Below are positions 12,056 to 23,723 of a DNA stretch of 64,000 nucleotides, one piece after another; the first letter of the stretch is position 1, and the number at the start of each line of letters is the position of its first letter. The stretch is taken from contig JBLDXI010000030.1 of the NCBI GenBank assembly GCA_047495785.1, forward strand, positions 124,001-188,000, in the 5' to 3' direction. Both the position numbers and the translations under genes were made by a program. Source of the stretch: Lepidodermella squamata (lineage: Eukaryota > Gastrotricha). Under the pieces are notes generated by a model, which searched no databases, was not told the origin of the DNA, and was given only the letters and a program-made list of their open reading frames with translations.

Positions 12056-13605
12056 ATGCGAATTCTCATCACGATTGTTACACTCATTTCCAAAGGAGTT
12101 CTTGCGCAAGATCTAGCGAGATCATCCGGTCTCCAGCAGTCATGCATCGTGCCGAAAGTCCCTGGAGGATTTGTAACCTTAGAAGATACTGACAAAGTTG
12201 TGAGTCCTGGAGCTGCATTGGAGATAGGCAAGATGGTGAGTGTGAAATGCAACTCCGGATATTCGTACTCCTCCTCCGTTACTAATGCGACATGCCTAAC
12301 ACCCTTCCACCCAATGATAAACGGCAGCTGTAATCCAACAGGTAAATATGTCCTCAGGCAACAAGAAGCGAAGTGGCGGATTTTTAGGCTTTTGGATAGT
12401 CATCTCCATTTCACAATTTCAAATTTATATCTATAGAAAAATATTAGAAAAACGAAGGCACTGCTTTGAGTTGTTGATCTTCTTACGATTTGTTACTTCA
12501 GACTGTGGACAACCCATATCGATAGATGGCGGATTCGTGAATTCAGGCCCGTCAATCATTGGAGCCATTCGAAACATAACCTGCAACCGGAAATTTATGC
12601 CACGCGGAAACACAATTATTAAGTGCCTTGAAAACGCAACGTGGTCGCAGCTTGGCGAATGCATTTCAGAGCTGCAACTGGTGAGCTGAACTCCAAAATC
12701 ATATTTGTCAAGATTTTAATTTCATTGTCGGGCAGTATCATGAGTTGTGGAATGCAACGGGCCGGATCGCTGACATTGAGCAAGTGCGGCGAATCGTAGC
12801 TGAGATCGACACAATTAGCGGCGGCAACTTCAACCCGAACTGGCGCAATCCTAACGAATCCGGATCTTGCAGGCGCATTTTTGTCACGCTTGTTAATGTT
12901 ACTCTGTTACACCGTTTGCTGCAGTGTGGTGATCAACAACGCAACCAGCGGCTTGCAATCGCTCAGCTGTATCTGGATCGCGGTGCTGATGTTAATGCGA
13001 ATACGCCGCTGATTCTAGCTGCCGAGAATGGCCATGCCGAAGTTGTACGACTGTTTCTCGACCACAACGCCGTGATCGATGCCGCGATGAGTGATAATTA
13101 CACGGCGCTGATGGCTGCGACCGACTTTGGGCATCTCGAGGTTGTCCGACTGCTGCTTGACCGCAAGGCGAGACTTGATGATAGGGATAATTTCTTTGGG
13201 TACACGCCGTTGATCCGGGCTGCTCTTCGTGGCTACGTCGAAATTGTCCAACTGCTGCTCGACCGAAATGCGCCGATTGACTCTTTGGATAATGGAAATT
13301 GGACAGCGTTGATGCATGCGGCTGACGCAGAGCAGGTCGAGGTTGTGAGGCTACTGCTAGAACGGAAATCCTCGCTTGAAGTCAGAAATCTCGACGGTAA
13401 GACGGCATTGCATATTGCGGCCGCGAAAGGGAACGTTCAGATTATTCGGCTTTTGCTTGATAAAGGTGCGAGAATGGACGCCGCAGATAACTACGGCCGT
13501 GCACCTCTCGACCAGGCTTTATGTGAGAATAGGAACGAAGCAGCTGATCTGCTGCGATCGCGAGGAGCGATCGAAATCGGAACCAGATGTTTCAACCTAT
13601 GGTAG
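12056..13605 (+). CDS. Secreted CCP-ankyrin repeat protein
   Basis: Three exons, 12056-12341, 12502-12680 and 12736-13605, join in phase (1, then 0) to 444 aa. The start is followed by a signal peptide (ILITIVTLISKGVLAQ). Two CCP/sushi modules follow: the first from SCIVPKVPGGF to GSC, the second beginning DCGQPISIDGGF with C..C and ending in an N-glycosylation NAT-W-x-x-x-x-x-C. Exon 3 carries about seven ankyrin repeats (TPLILAAENGHAEVVRLFL type), running nearly to the C-terminus. No membrane segment is visible between the CCP and ankyrin parts. So either the ankyrin domain is extracellular, which is unusual, or a transmembrane exon was missed. AATAAA at 13724. Function unknown. Confidence 0.75.
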
Positions 13606-13749
13606 CAATTGTATTTTAGAGCTAGCCGCGAGTGACAGCTGTAAAATAAGGCGTGATAAGTATGCATGGTACTGCTTATAAAAAATAGAAATTTTTCACA
13701 TGAATTTTACTATACACTGCATGAATAAAGTCTTTTAATAATACGTCAA

Positions 13750-13945
13750 GATGTCGTTAGCGACGTTGAATAACTCGGATTTAGGCTTGTTTACTTCACT
13801 GTCAAGGTGAACTGTGGCAAGTGAAAAGTCATTTGTTTTTGCCTCTTTATTGACATAAAAAACAGCACTTTTTACTTGTCACCCATCACCTTGAAAGTGA
13901 AGTAAACAAGCCTAAATCCGAATTATTCAATGTCGCTAACGATGT
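13750..13945. mobile_element. Palindromic MITE, copy A
   Basis: The left arm (13751 onward, 'tcgttagcgacgttgaataactcgg...') and the right arm (ending about 13945) are near-perfect reverse complements of about 55 bp. Both include a 'ggcttgtttacttcac' core, and about 80 bp lie between the arms. The same arms occur, diverged, at 49694-49887. No coding potential, so a foldback or MITE type repeat. Confidence 0.7.
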
Positions 13946-14218
13946 GTTCATTATCATGCGACTCGAAACTACTAAAGCCGGCAATAAGTGAACAAAACAA
14001 AGCTCTTAACCGGTTATTCCTAACACAAATATATCCAGCAGACAATAGCCTCTATCTTTATGAAACAGCTCTTTTTGAATTTGAGCCTAAGCGGTGAAAA
14101 TGTAAGAACGCTCTACATCAAAATAAATCAAAATTTCAAACAAAACAATCAAAAACAAAACAATCTCATTCACAACAAATTATTGACTATAGATCAAAGC
14201 GTCTTTTGGATTAGCCAT

Positions 14219-17200
14219 TTAATGCTGTTGAATCATTTCTTCGAGTTCTTGAAATGATGGACGATCTTTCGCCAGCTCTCGCCAGCATTTCTTCATGACT
14301 TTCTCGTAAAACAGTTCGGAACATTTCGGCGGCTTTTCCAGCACTTCACCAGTCGTGATTCGGACAACAACTGCAGAAGTAGCCAATCCTCCATACGGAA
14401 TCGATTTACATCCTATTGCGCGAGCAAAGTTTGAAGTTTATTATGGTGGAAATCGATTAAATTTACCGGTAAATATCTCCCACATAGTTACACCGAAACA
14501 CCAAACATCGCTTTTTGGTCCAAATTTCATTTGCTCGATAGATTCGGGAGGGTACCATCGAATCGGTATCAGCAAATTACCGCCACCGTTGTGCAGCTTG
14601 TAATAAACATCATCGCTGTCGAGAATGCGAGACATTCCAAAGTCACTTATTTTCAAAACAAAATCATCTGAGACCAGAACGTTCCTACAGGCGAGGTCGC
14701 GATGCAGGCAGTTTTTCGAGGACAGGTAGACCATTCCTTGGCAAATTTGGAAGCAGTAGTCGATTAGTGTGTTTTCATCTGATTCGTCATCTGATTTCTT
14801 CAAAAATTGGTCCAGGCTGCCTTTAGCCATAAATGGAGCGACGATGCATGGTTGGCCGTTGAGAGCCGCTACTCCGATCAATGCTAGGACGTTACGGTGG
14901 GAAAATCCTTTCATGATAAGCGCCTCTTTCATGAAATCTGTTAATTTTGTTACAGAACCTGGCTTGACGCTCTTGATCGCGATCACAATTTCACTGTCAT
15001 CAGTGTCTCTGAGGCTGGCACGATGAACTGATCCGAACTGCCCCTCTCCGACGTAATTTTGCAGCTGGATCCTGCCCGGATCGATGCTGATAGGTTGGAA
15101 CTGCTCCATTAGTTGTTCTGCCTCGGGCACGTCCTTCAAAAGGCTAGCTAAATCAGCAATTGCTTCAATGTAGTTTGAAGCAGCAGCAGTGTTGCGAGAA
15201 AATGGCATGACGATGAGCCTTTTCACAAACTTCCTGGTTCGCCTTCTGTATAACACCACACTTATCACGATGATTATCCCCATCATTGCCAGAACGCCTA
15301 GAATAATTGCGACTAGTGTGACTATTTTGACAGAAAAAATAGGAATTTCTCGAAGAAGCTTAGATTCAAGAAAACCTGTGTAATTCTGCTGATCAAATAT
15401 CGGCGTTGTTGTTCCAAATTCCGGCAGCTCCTCTTCATTAACATCTCTTCCAATCTCAGGGTCATTTTTCAGTTTATAAATGTAAGGACAGGGCTGGCTG
15501 GAAGGGACAGAAAGACATCCAGCTGTTGTTTTGATTCTATCACTCAATGAATAGACGTTCCTAAACTTGATAGGAAGTCCAGTTTCGCAGTTTGGGTTGA
15601 GCTCTTTGAGGAAGATTCCAACCTATGTTAAATCAAATGCATTAATTATTCTGGAAGTTCTAGTACTTACCAGGACGAATCTTTTTCCGAGCTGTGTTAC
15701 ATTGTCGCTATCAATTAAAAGCAGCAAAGCAGAGCCAGGTAATACATCACAAGAGGAGATATTTGTAAATTTAGTTTTAAAGCGAAGCACCGATCCAATT
15801 GTTGGTTTCGATTCATCCGTAGTTATAGGCGAACAGTTGGTTTGTGGTAGCAATAAACCTGAAATGTAGCCATATTCAGCGTCACGCCTGGGTAGCCCGA
15901 CAATATAAGCGTGGTCGTTCCATAGGACCTTTTCATCGCAGCAAGTAGGTAGGCAAATGTTATTTGACTTGGCGAAAGGTTTCTCGAAACGAGCAATGGT
16001 GATTCCGCTAAAGGTTTCGGATGACTTTGAGGAATTTAGCATTTTTGAGCAGGAAGAACTCGTAATCAGAACTCTATCAGATAGCAAAGTTCCTACGCAA
16101 GAGGTTGAATAGACGATGAATGGAAATTCTCCAGTTCTCGCATCGGTTGGCTGTGTTACGGGAGCAGCGACGACTGGCCGATAATTCATTAGGGTTGTGC
16201 CACAAGCCGTTCGAGACACGATGTTGCGCATAGCATCTTGAACAGCAAACAATTCGTCCCGAGTCAGCTTGCAGTCGTGGATAGTCAAACCTGCGATTGC
16301 ATTATGCGCCACTGTCCAGTTTGAGGAGAATCCGTTGGATGAGCCCACGGTAAATCCTCTTACCACAGACCACCATTTCGCAGCTGAAGTATCGTCAGGC
16401 GATTGTTCCACTGTAAACACTGATGTGAAATTGTTGAAAACTGATAACCACGGTGTATTTTGCTCAGCGGAAAAAACAATTCCAACAAAGGTCCATTCCG
16501 ATACAGGGAAAATTCCAGGTGCGTTTATAACAATACCAGGTAATTTGATGACTAATATATCGGTATGCTGATATCCGAAACTAATCGAATTCGGGTGGAA
16601 TTCGATTATACCGCACTTTTCCGAGAAAAATTTGCTTCTTTGGTAGAAGAAGGTAAAAGTAAAACCCGAAGAAGAACGCATGGGCATCTTGAAATCTTCC
16701 ACTTCGAAAACCTCTGTATTGTACCAGACGCCAGCGTACCAGAATATATTTTCGCCTTTGGGTGGATTTTTATTATTCAGAGCGATGCTTGCCAGGCGGC
16801 GAGAGCCAAAATCATAGAACCCATGAAAATAAGTTATAGGCCAGAAGCCAACTAACGAGAAGGACCTTGGCATAGCCACAGCTGTAAATTAGACGAGGGT
16901 TAATTACGCGGTGGATGCGGTGGATACTTTCTGAACACACCTTGAGTCGCAGATGCAAGAGAGATGTTGTAATTTGCTATCAAAAATCGGACTTCCTCCA
17001 AGACAGCCTCTTCGCTAAAATTGCCATCGAAAGGATACGCTCGCTCGATAATGCTGGCAAACGATGCAAGTATACTGTTGCCAATGCCCTTTTCTAACTT
17101 TGATATAAGCGAGTTCGGTGTTCCATGAGAAGCGGCTTGCAGATTTTCGTTTAGCTGTATGATCCAAACATGGCAGATTTCAAACACGGCTAGCGCATGT

Positions 17201-17908
17201 TATACTACGACTCGATATATTACCGCATTTTCCGAAATAGCTTCATGGAGCATTGTAATTTATATCCTAAGAGGAGCGGTCTATGGTCTATTTTATTCCG
17301 GCCCTTCCGGAATTCGGTGTTTGCCCTAATCTTGTTAGATTCATTGTCTTACCTGTTCTGCGATCACCCGACTGGTTGTCACGTTCTGTATGCTATTTTG
17401 ACCAGCGAAATCTTGTGACCAGTCGAAGCCATGGTATACCATAGTTCCAACAATCCGAACTAGAAAAGCAAAGATTTTGTTAATTCAAGATGGCAAATTA
17501 GGTATCAGGTTCCCACAACCTATTTGCTTCACCAGGAATTCATCGTTTAGGCCGCGACAGGCGTCGACAATGGAGGCCAATTGATTGATGTTGAGGGGAA
17601 AGTTGTAGCAAACAAAGCATGAAAAGCCTTCTGTTATCTTGTGACCAGTCGAAGCCATGGTATACCATAGTTCCAACAATCCGAACTAGAAAAGCAAAGA
17701 TTTTGTTAATTCAAGATGGCAAATTAGGTATCAGGTTCCCACAACCTATTTGCTTCACCAGGAATTCATCGTTTAGGCCGCGACAGGCGTCGACAATGGA
17801 GGCCAATTGATTGATGTTGAGGGGAAAGTTGTAGCAAACAAAGCATGAAAAGCCTTCTGTTATGTCGACATCAGCGACTATGGAGGAGAAAAGATGCATA
17901 TTTTCATG
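14219..17908 (-). CDS. Receptor tyrosine kinase with LamG and trypsin-like pseudoprotease ectodomain
   Basis: Minus-strand exons read from 17746-17908 and 17353-17459 (joining uncertain), then about 16941-17178, 15671-16881, 14467-15622 and 14219-14412. The last three junctions are firm. The ectodomain has a LamG-like domain (LVGFWPI onward, TWTFVG-type core strands). An S1 trypsin-like fold follows, in which the His site reads VLITSSSCS and the Ser site CDVLPGSA, so the catalytic His and Ser are lost. Its end (VGIFLKELNPNCETGLP) matches the terminal S1 strands. A transmembrane helix (VTLVAIILGVLAMMGIIIVI) precedes a complete tyrosine kinase: GEGQFG loop, IAIK lysine, HRDLACRNVLV, DFG, PIRWYPPES, and a C-lobe ending in CWRELAKDRPSFQELEEM. 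All catalytic motifs are intact, so it is likely an active signalling receptor. The kinase lobe recalls the FAK/RTK group. The 5' end is unresolved, and the exact 226-bp duplication at 17412 breaks the frame unless the extra exon is skipped. Confidence 0.8.
17412..17863. repeat. Exact tandem duplication, 226-bp unit
   Basis: Two adjacent copies (17412-17637 and 17638-17863) appear identical base for base. Each spans the end of one minus-strand exon of the kinase gene (…CFVCYNFPLN…), a 60-bp intron and the start of the next exon. Because 226 is not a multiple of three, the fused extra exon (17520-17685) shifts the reading frame. Confidence 0.9.
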
Positions 17909-18622
17909 CTGAATTCGATTTATAATTCAGTTCAATTCGCTTTGAACTATGATAAAAAGCAATTTTTGTAGGTTAAAAGGTAGCCTCGCAAGGCTTAATT
18001 ATCTGTGGCTGGACTGGCTCCAGCTGAATCTTACAGCAGTAAGGCTAATTCTTCGAAATTCAACCCTGACACACAATAATGTCGACTTTTTGTCATTTGT
18101 GACTAGAGTTTAGATGTTTTACTTGTTTTCAGTTGCCAGTTGCCTTCCTCTATTAAGATTCTATGAAGAAGCTCTGTAACGACAAATTTTGATTACGAAC
18201 GATATTTTCTGGCGTTATTTTCATAGTTCTTCCTAGTAATTTCATTTTGGGGCTTTCTTTTGTTTTCTGATAATATATTTCATTTACAAGACATTTTACG
18301 AGTTTATATATATCAATCCTTCGCAAGATTATCTCAGTAGCAAAATGTTTGAAAATGAACATTTAACGGAATAAAGTTCTTTGGAAATTAGGGCCGATGA
18401 CCCCACGCTAGCGTGCCGTACCTTGAGCGGGTCTTAAAATCTGCGCTATAAAGCAGCCGAAAAGCGAATAGCTGACGTGCTAAATTGGTCGGAGTGCGCG
18501 TAGAACTTCCTTCCTGTAAATTGTTCGCAGTATTTTCGTAAAATCAGTGAATCCACGATGAACCTTAAAGATGTAAGTAAGGAAGTGAACGCTTAGGCTT
18601 TGTTCACCGCAGCTTGATGAAG
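17909..18622. other. Gene-free stretch between LamG exons
   Basis: AT-rich sequence with one GC-richer patch near 18395-18520 that matches no RNA gene I recognise. No supported coding exon. Confidence 0.4.
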
Positions 18623-19696
18623 TCACGCTGCCGAATCAGATCTTTTTATCGAATCAATGTTCTTTAAAAGGAGTTCCCAGTGAACTGTCAAAGGCCGTTG
18701 GCCGACAGTAATATTTTCTACAAGGCCAGAGAAACTTTTCTTCGGGTTCAAACTAGACCAGATGAATAGAGCACCCTTGGTTCCATAACCCGAAAGGTAA
18801 AATAAGCTCATTCTCAATTGTGCAACTTTTCCTGGCTTTCAAATGTACTAATGCAGATTGGGCTGTATCCCGCATAGAAAGAGATTAACCAATACCCAAT
18901 ACCATAGGGTTTCTGAAGGTCTCATTCCTGGTTGGAAGCAAGGTGTACTGCTGGCATGCTTTCTCGTGTAATTAAGACTAACCTTTTATGTAATCCTACA
19001 ACATACCAGGTCAAAATCATAGACACCCACATCTTTGTAACCAATTTCAAGGTTGTACGCTCTTGAAAGCTTCGCTGGAGGATATCCCGGCTCGTTCAAC
19101 GCCTGCACACCAACCGTGGCTAGCTTTGAGAGTTCATAATCGGGCTCCATGCCCATGAACACTGAAAAGTGAGATTTGTTGTAGCTGACTAAAGCCAGAA
19201 AGTGCCATTTCGCCGGCTGCCATGCATTATCGATATTTTTCGAGAAATGTTGCCAGTCGTGCTTTGTGCCGATAACCACACTGAAATTGGCGACTTGAAA
19301 CTTGACGTACAATGTGAAATCGTTATAAACCCCCAGCTTGACGATGCCTCGGGGTTCAGTGATTATCGCCGGCGAGGAGGCATACGTGAAGAAGAACAAG
19401 GTCAGCGTAAGCTGGCGTATTTTGAAGAAGCGATTGTTCAATTCATACGTAGACAACATACTTTCCCAAGTGTTATAGGCACTTTCGAGGTAGCCAAACG
19501 GACCTGCTTGTTCCATAACTCGAGCTGACGGCGCGTGTTCTTCATCAATAACGAAAGACTTCGACACATTGGCAATATTTCGCGTGCCATATTGACGATT
19601 GTAAGGCACTAGGAGTAACGGTGACCCGAAGCTTGAAACCCTGGCGATGATCGCCAATATTAGGATCTTCAATGTTATGAAAAATCGCTTCGTCAT
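18623..19696 (-). CDS. Secreted LamG-like protein (possibly 5' part of the kinase gene)
   Basis: Exon 19007-19696 starts with a signal peptide (ITLKILILAIIARVSS) and encodes a single LamG-like sandwich (FTLYVKFQVANFSVVIG, WHFLALVSYN, ending VGVYDFDL). It ends in phase 0 at a GTATGT donor. A second exon, 18623-18835, joins in phase after an AAAG acceptor and adds 70 residues to a TGA stop, giving about 300 aa and no membrane segment. The 171-bp intron is longer than usual. The first exon's donor is equally phase-compatible with the kinase-gene exon starting at 17908. These could therefore be two transcripts of one gene, a membrane kinase and a secreted form. Which is right cannot be settled from sequence. 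Confidence 0.55.
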
Positions 19697-20655
19697 CTCC
19701 TACTGAATAACGAATAAAGTGTAGGACACGCGCTATACATAACTGATATAGTGGACCTTAATGGAATTTGATGGAATCGTCTGAGAAGATAGAACATAAA
19801 TGGAAAATCAAAGATGTGGATAAAATCGGACAAAAACTATTCTGAGCAGGGAAATTCACGAAAAAGCACCGAATCAAATACCATCGAGTTTTCCCTGTTT
19901 TCTTAATATTTTTCCCGATTGCGCGTTTTTCTACAATACGTAAGCTTTTTTCATACCGTATAACGTATTACTGATATTTTATCTCGGCTCAAGTTAAATT
20001 TATTAACTCCAGTCTTAGATAAAAATTGCGCTGGCAATAAATTGAATTTTCGATAATTTGTATTACTTGTAATAAACTGAAGTTCAGATAATGACGCTAT
20101 ATTACGAGAAGCTTATTAAAAAGTCGGAAATAAGCAAAAGAGATTGTTATCGGAAAGTAGATCTATGATGAAGATAACTAGCAGCCGCCCAAGATACCGT
20201 ATTTCTCGAAAATATTTCCATTGATAACTCATTTTGTTAGTAGGACCCAACTTCACTTTATAACTTTTTAATTGTTCAACTTTGTTAAATGTTCACTTTT
20301 TCATTGAATCGACAAATAAAATGATTTAAAAACGTCATCTCAATATGAATCACTCGCAGCTTTTTGTGATGATTCGCAATTAAACAGCACACCCACAGCA
20401 AACAGCAAACAGCACAGCCCACTCCCTAATACAACCCGAATCAAAAATCATTCGTTCATAAATATAGTATCATTGGTAAATTTCCGAGGAATCCGGTATG
20501 CCTCAGATAGGCAGGTTAGCCTTCCGCTCTTAAAATATCTTCAACCGTTAAATTTTAAAAAGTTGATTGTTTACTCTTCAATCCATATGAAGAACCGAAC
20601 TCCGAGCCGCGGATATATCGCGCGTTATTTATTCTGTTTCGGAATTTAGCACACA
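19697..20655. other. Intergenic
   Basis: Divergent upstream region between the minus-strand LamG gene and paralogue 4. It contains a short 'acagcaaacagcaaacagcac' microsatellite at about 20385-20420. A 'taccgtatttctcga' segment near 20195 resembles one end of the pogo-type MITE at 47738. No gene seen. Confidence 0.45.
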
Positions 20656-23423
20656 ATGATTTGTTATATGTGCTTGCTACTCATCGCTAGCTCATCCTCC
20701 GCTGTTGAGCTATGCCAATGGCCAGCGCTGGATGAGCCACTGATGTCAGGTGTCTACAGCAGAGATTTACGGTGCAACAGTAAGCCATTCAATGTGGCCA
20801 GCAACACGTCGTTCTACGTCGGAATTGAGATTTAGCTTAGCTGCTCTTCTTCGCCTAGCACAAGTGCTCTAAGATGCATGGATAACCGGAAATGGTCTCA
20901 AAAAGTACCTGTTTGCAGCGAATTCAGTAAAAACTTTCGAATAGTCATTCATCCTACTATTTTCTGAGAGTTTAGAGAACGTTGGAGTGTTTAATGCTAG
21001 CTGTAGAGGGGGTGGTCAGGCTAATACAACTGGCAATCTAGTCAGTTCCTCCCCAGGTACGTGGAGTGGTGTGTACCCGGCTCAGAATACCAACAAGCCT
21101 CACTTAACCTTGCTTCGCCCTTTTTGCAAGAATGGCTTCTACAGAGAGCTGACTTGCTTGAACGGGGAATGGCTACCAGGCCTTAGAAACTCAACCTGTG
21201 GCGAGCAATCAGTGTACAGCCCAGCGTCAATCTCCGGGTATTGGCCGCTTACCTACGATACTAACTTCAGTACACCTTCTGGAGATTCACTCGACTTGAA
21301 CGTTTCAGGAAGCATGAGCATTGAAGCTCCAACCGGGAACTTCCCTATGACCGGGCTGGTTCTGAGTGACAAAGAATCAGACTACGTCTATGCAAGTAAA
21401 ATTGGTGGGATCGGCGGCAGGAACTGGTCGATGGGCTTCCTCTTCAAAGCAACATGGCCCGGTTGGCTTATTAGTATCGACAATTCAGGGCTTAACAATG
21501 TTGCTGTCAGATATGATTCCAATCAGCTCATTATCCACCGATACAATGACTTCTATAGTGTCCCGCTAAAGGAACCTAATTCTTGGACGTTTTGCCTGCT
21601 AGTTGTAGTCAGCAAAAAACTAGCAGTTCTCAACATGGCAGGCGGAACTGTATCATACACAGCCTTTAGCTCTGTTGTCAGCGACTGGAGCCTCAACTCT
21701 TCTCTTACTTCCGATATTTACATTGGTCATAGGTTAGGGCTTCTGAATCTAACGCTGGGAAACAATTTTTGTTCAAATCAGGAACACAGGTGAGACTGGA
21801 AGTCCAAACGCAAGAATTGCGTGTCTCAATTTCTTCAACATTGCGCACATTGACGAAAAATCGGCCGAACTGCTGTATCAGCAATGCATGATGAGTGAGA
21901 GGCTACATTTTTTGTTATTGATTATGCATCTTTTCCTATTTCTCAGCGATATCTTCCGTGTCACCATTAATGAAAGGTATTCAAAGCGCTGCTTGGCGAT
22001 ATGATGCTACTAGATCGATTAGCATTTCAAACAGCCGTGAGTTTCATTTTTAATTGAATTTTGACATTTATTTGGATTGCATTTATAACGAAAGATAAAC
22101 TCTACCTTCGAGGGGCTGCAACGCAAACTGAAGCGGGGTTATCGATTAGACTCGCATTTGTAGGCCAACAAGGCTCGGCCTGGGCATACAAGGTATATTT
22201 ATCTTCGGATTTTCTAACCTTGCTTTCATGATAGCGAGTTTTTAAAGCTGCTCGACTCAACGAAAGATTGGCGCATTGAATTTCTCGTCTACGTCGAAGG
22301 AAGCGCCGGTTCTATTGAATTTTTCGTAGTCGCCGAGAATGCGACCCTTGATCTCGCGAATGGTGATTTCAAAAACAAGCCCTTCAATGTTGACGAAAGG
22401 AATTTCTTCGGAATATCTCTGCGATTTGACCTGAGCTCGAAGCAAATGGTTCTCTACGCCCGCGACCCAGCTACGAATTCTAAAACCGTCATAGCTACGT
22501 CTACGGCGTTTCAATTCAAGCCTGAAGTTGTAATCATTGAAAAAGCTGGAAATATGTTCTTCATTTTCATTCAACGAGCCGACAATGCTGTGCCGATCCT
22601 TCAAACTTACGTTCCTGATTTCAACTGTATCCCCTCGAGACTGCGATATGGCGTTGCAGCGGATTTACCAATCAATCTTGCAGATGACACTCCTCCAATT
22701 TACTTTTATCGATCCAAGTATTACTACAGCGGTGCCAATTCGAAATGCAACGCGACGTTGACTATAAATTCCGTAACGTCAACGCCGACTGTTCGGACGA
22801 ATACAGCGGATCCTTACCCAGCTTTGCCGTTCAAATACGAGCTCTTTATGAATCTGAGCATAACTGGGGACAATTTGACGATACCTGATATTTGGCTCGA
22901 TGTTACTAGTGATCCTTGGGATCCGTCCTTGAATGATCCGAATTCAGCTGTTTTCCAAGCTCTTGCAGCTTACATATCACCCGGCATCCAAAAGATTATG
23001 AATCAAGCCGCTTCAGCTAACGGCTGGGCTATAACAAGTGTCACGATCGTTCGATTCAGGAAGGGTAGTATAATAGCGGATTATATCGTCGTTCTGAGGA
23101 GTTTGACTCAACTAACGGAAGAGCAAATAGCTGACAAAGTTCAAATTGCTGTTATCAGGCTGAAAGAGAAAGCCGAAGAGTTATTACCAGGTCTCCGAAT
23201 ATCACGTCTAGGACAGGTTAATCTCGTTCGTATGGATGGGCCAACACCTGCGCCACCTGTCATTTCTTCTCCTGATTCTAGGAAAGAGACGAAAAAAGCT
23301 CAAGGGAGCACTTCTAACGCCAACTGCGGATATAAAAATCATTCCCCAGTTCTATCGCTGCTAAAGCTTCTTTTGTTCGGACTCAGAATCCTGGCTCCTG
23401 GCGATATGATGACTCTAAGTTAA
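20656..23423 (+). pseudogene. CCP-LamG-SEA paralogue 4, in-frame stop in exon 1
   Basis: Exons 20656-20926, 20976-21732, 21782-21894, 21947-22036, 22095-22192 and 22248-23423 reproduce paralogue 3. The first five exon lengths are identical (271, 757, 113, 90 and 98 bp), and all phases are kept. Apart from a TAG at 20833-20835 the frame is open over about 834 codons. Paralogue 3 has Lys at this site in the first CCP module (G-T-E-I-K-L-S-C), so a single AAG-to-TAG change would explain it. The domains are otherwise complete: LamG-like (ISGYWPL), second sandwich, short stalk, SEA with RFRKGSIIADYIV, and a hydrophobic C-terminus. The tail is somewhat longer than in the sister gene. AATAAA at 23454. 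One stop in otherwise constrained sequence suggests a young pseudogene, a null allele or an assembly error. Confidence 0.75.
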
Positions 23424-23723
23424 CATGTGTCATCATACCTGTTAATGTTATAAAATAAAGCCCTTTGTAAAATGAATATATGAGTTTCCAGAAAAAAGAA
23501 ATATGGAACTCTCAATTTCGAAAAACGCGCGGAAAATGAATTCAGGTGATTTGTTTGCTCTTTCATGCGATTTATTGTCATAGGATATGCCTGTTTGAAT
23601 GAGCAAACACTCGTTTCTCGAACAGTGAATCGTATGTGGGAGTGTTTAACTAACGATGTTGACATTACAGAATCCGACTTCTTGAAGAGAATCTACTGAG
23701 ATAATGCAGTCGAATCAAATATT

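Noticed and set aside
18395-18520. GC-rich patch as a snRNA or 5S gene
   Set aside because: No recognisable conserved boxes or stems.
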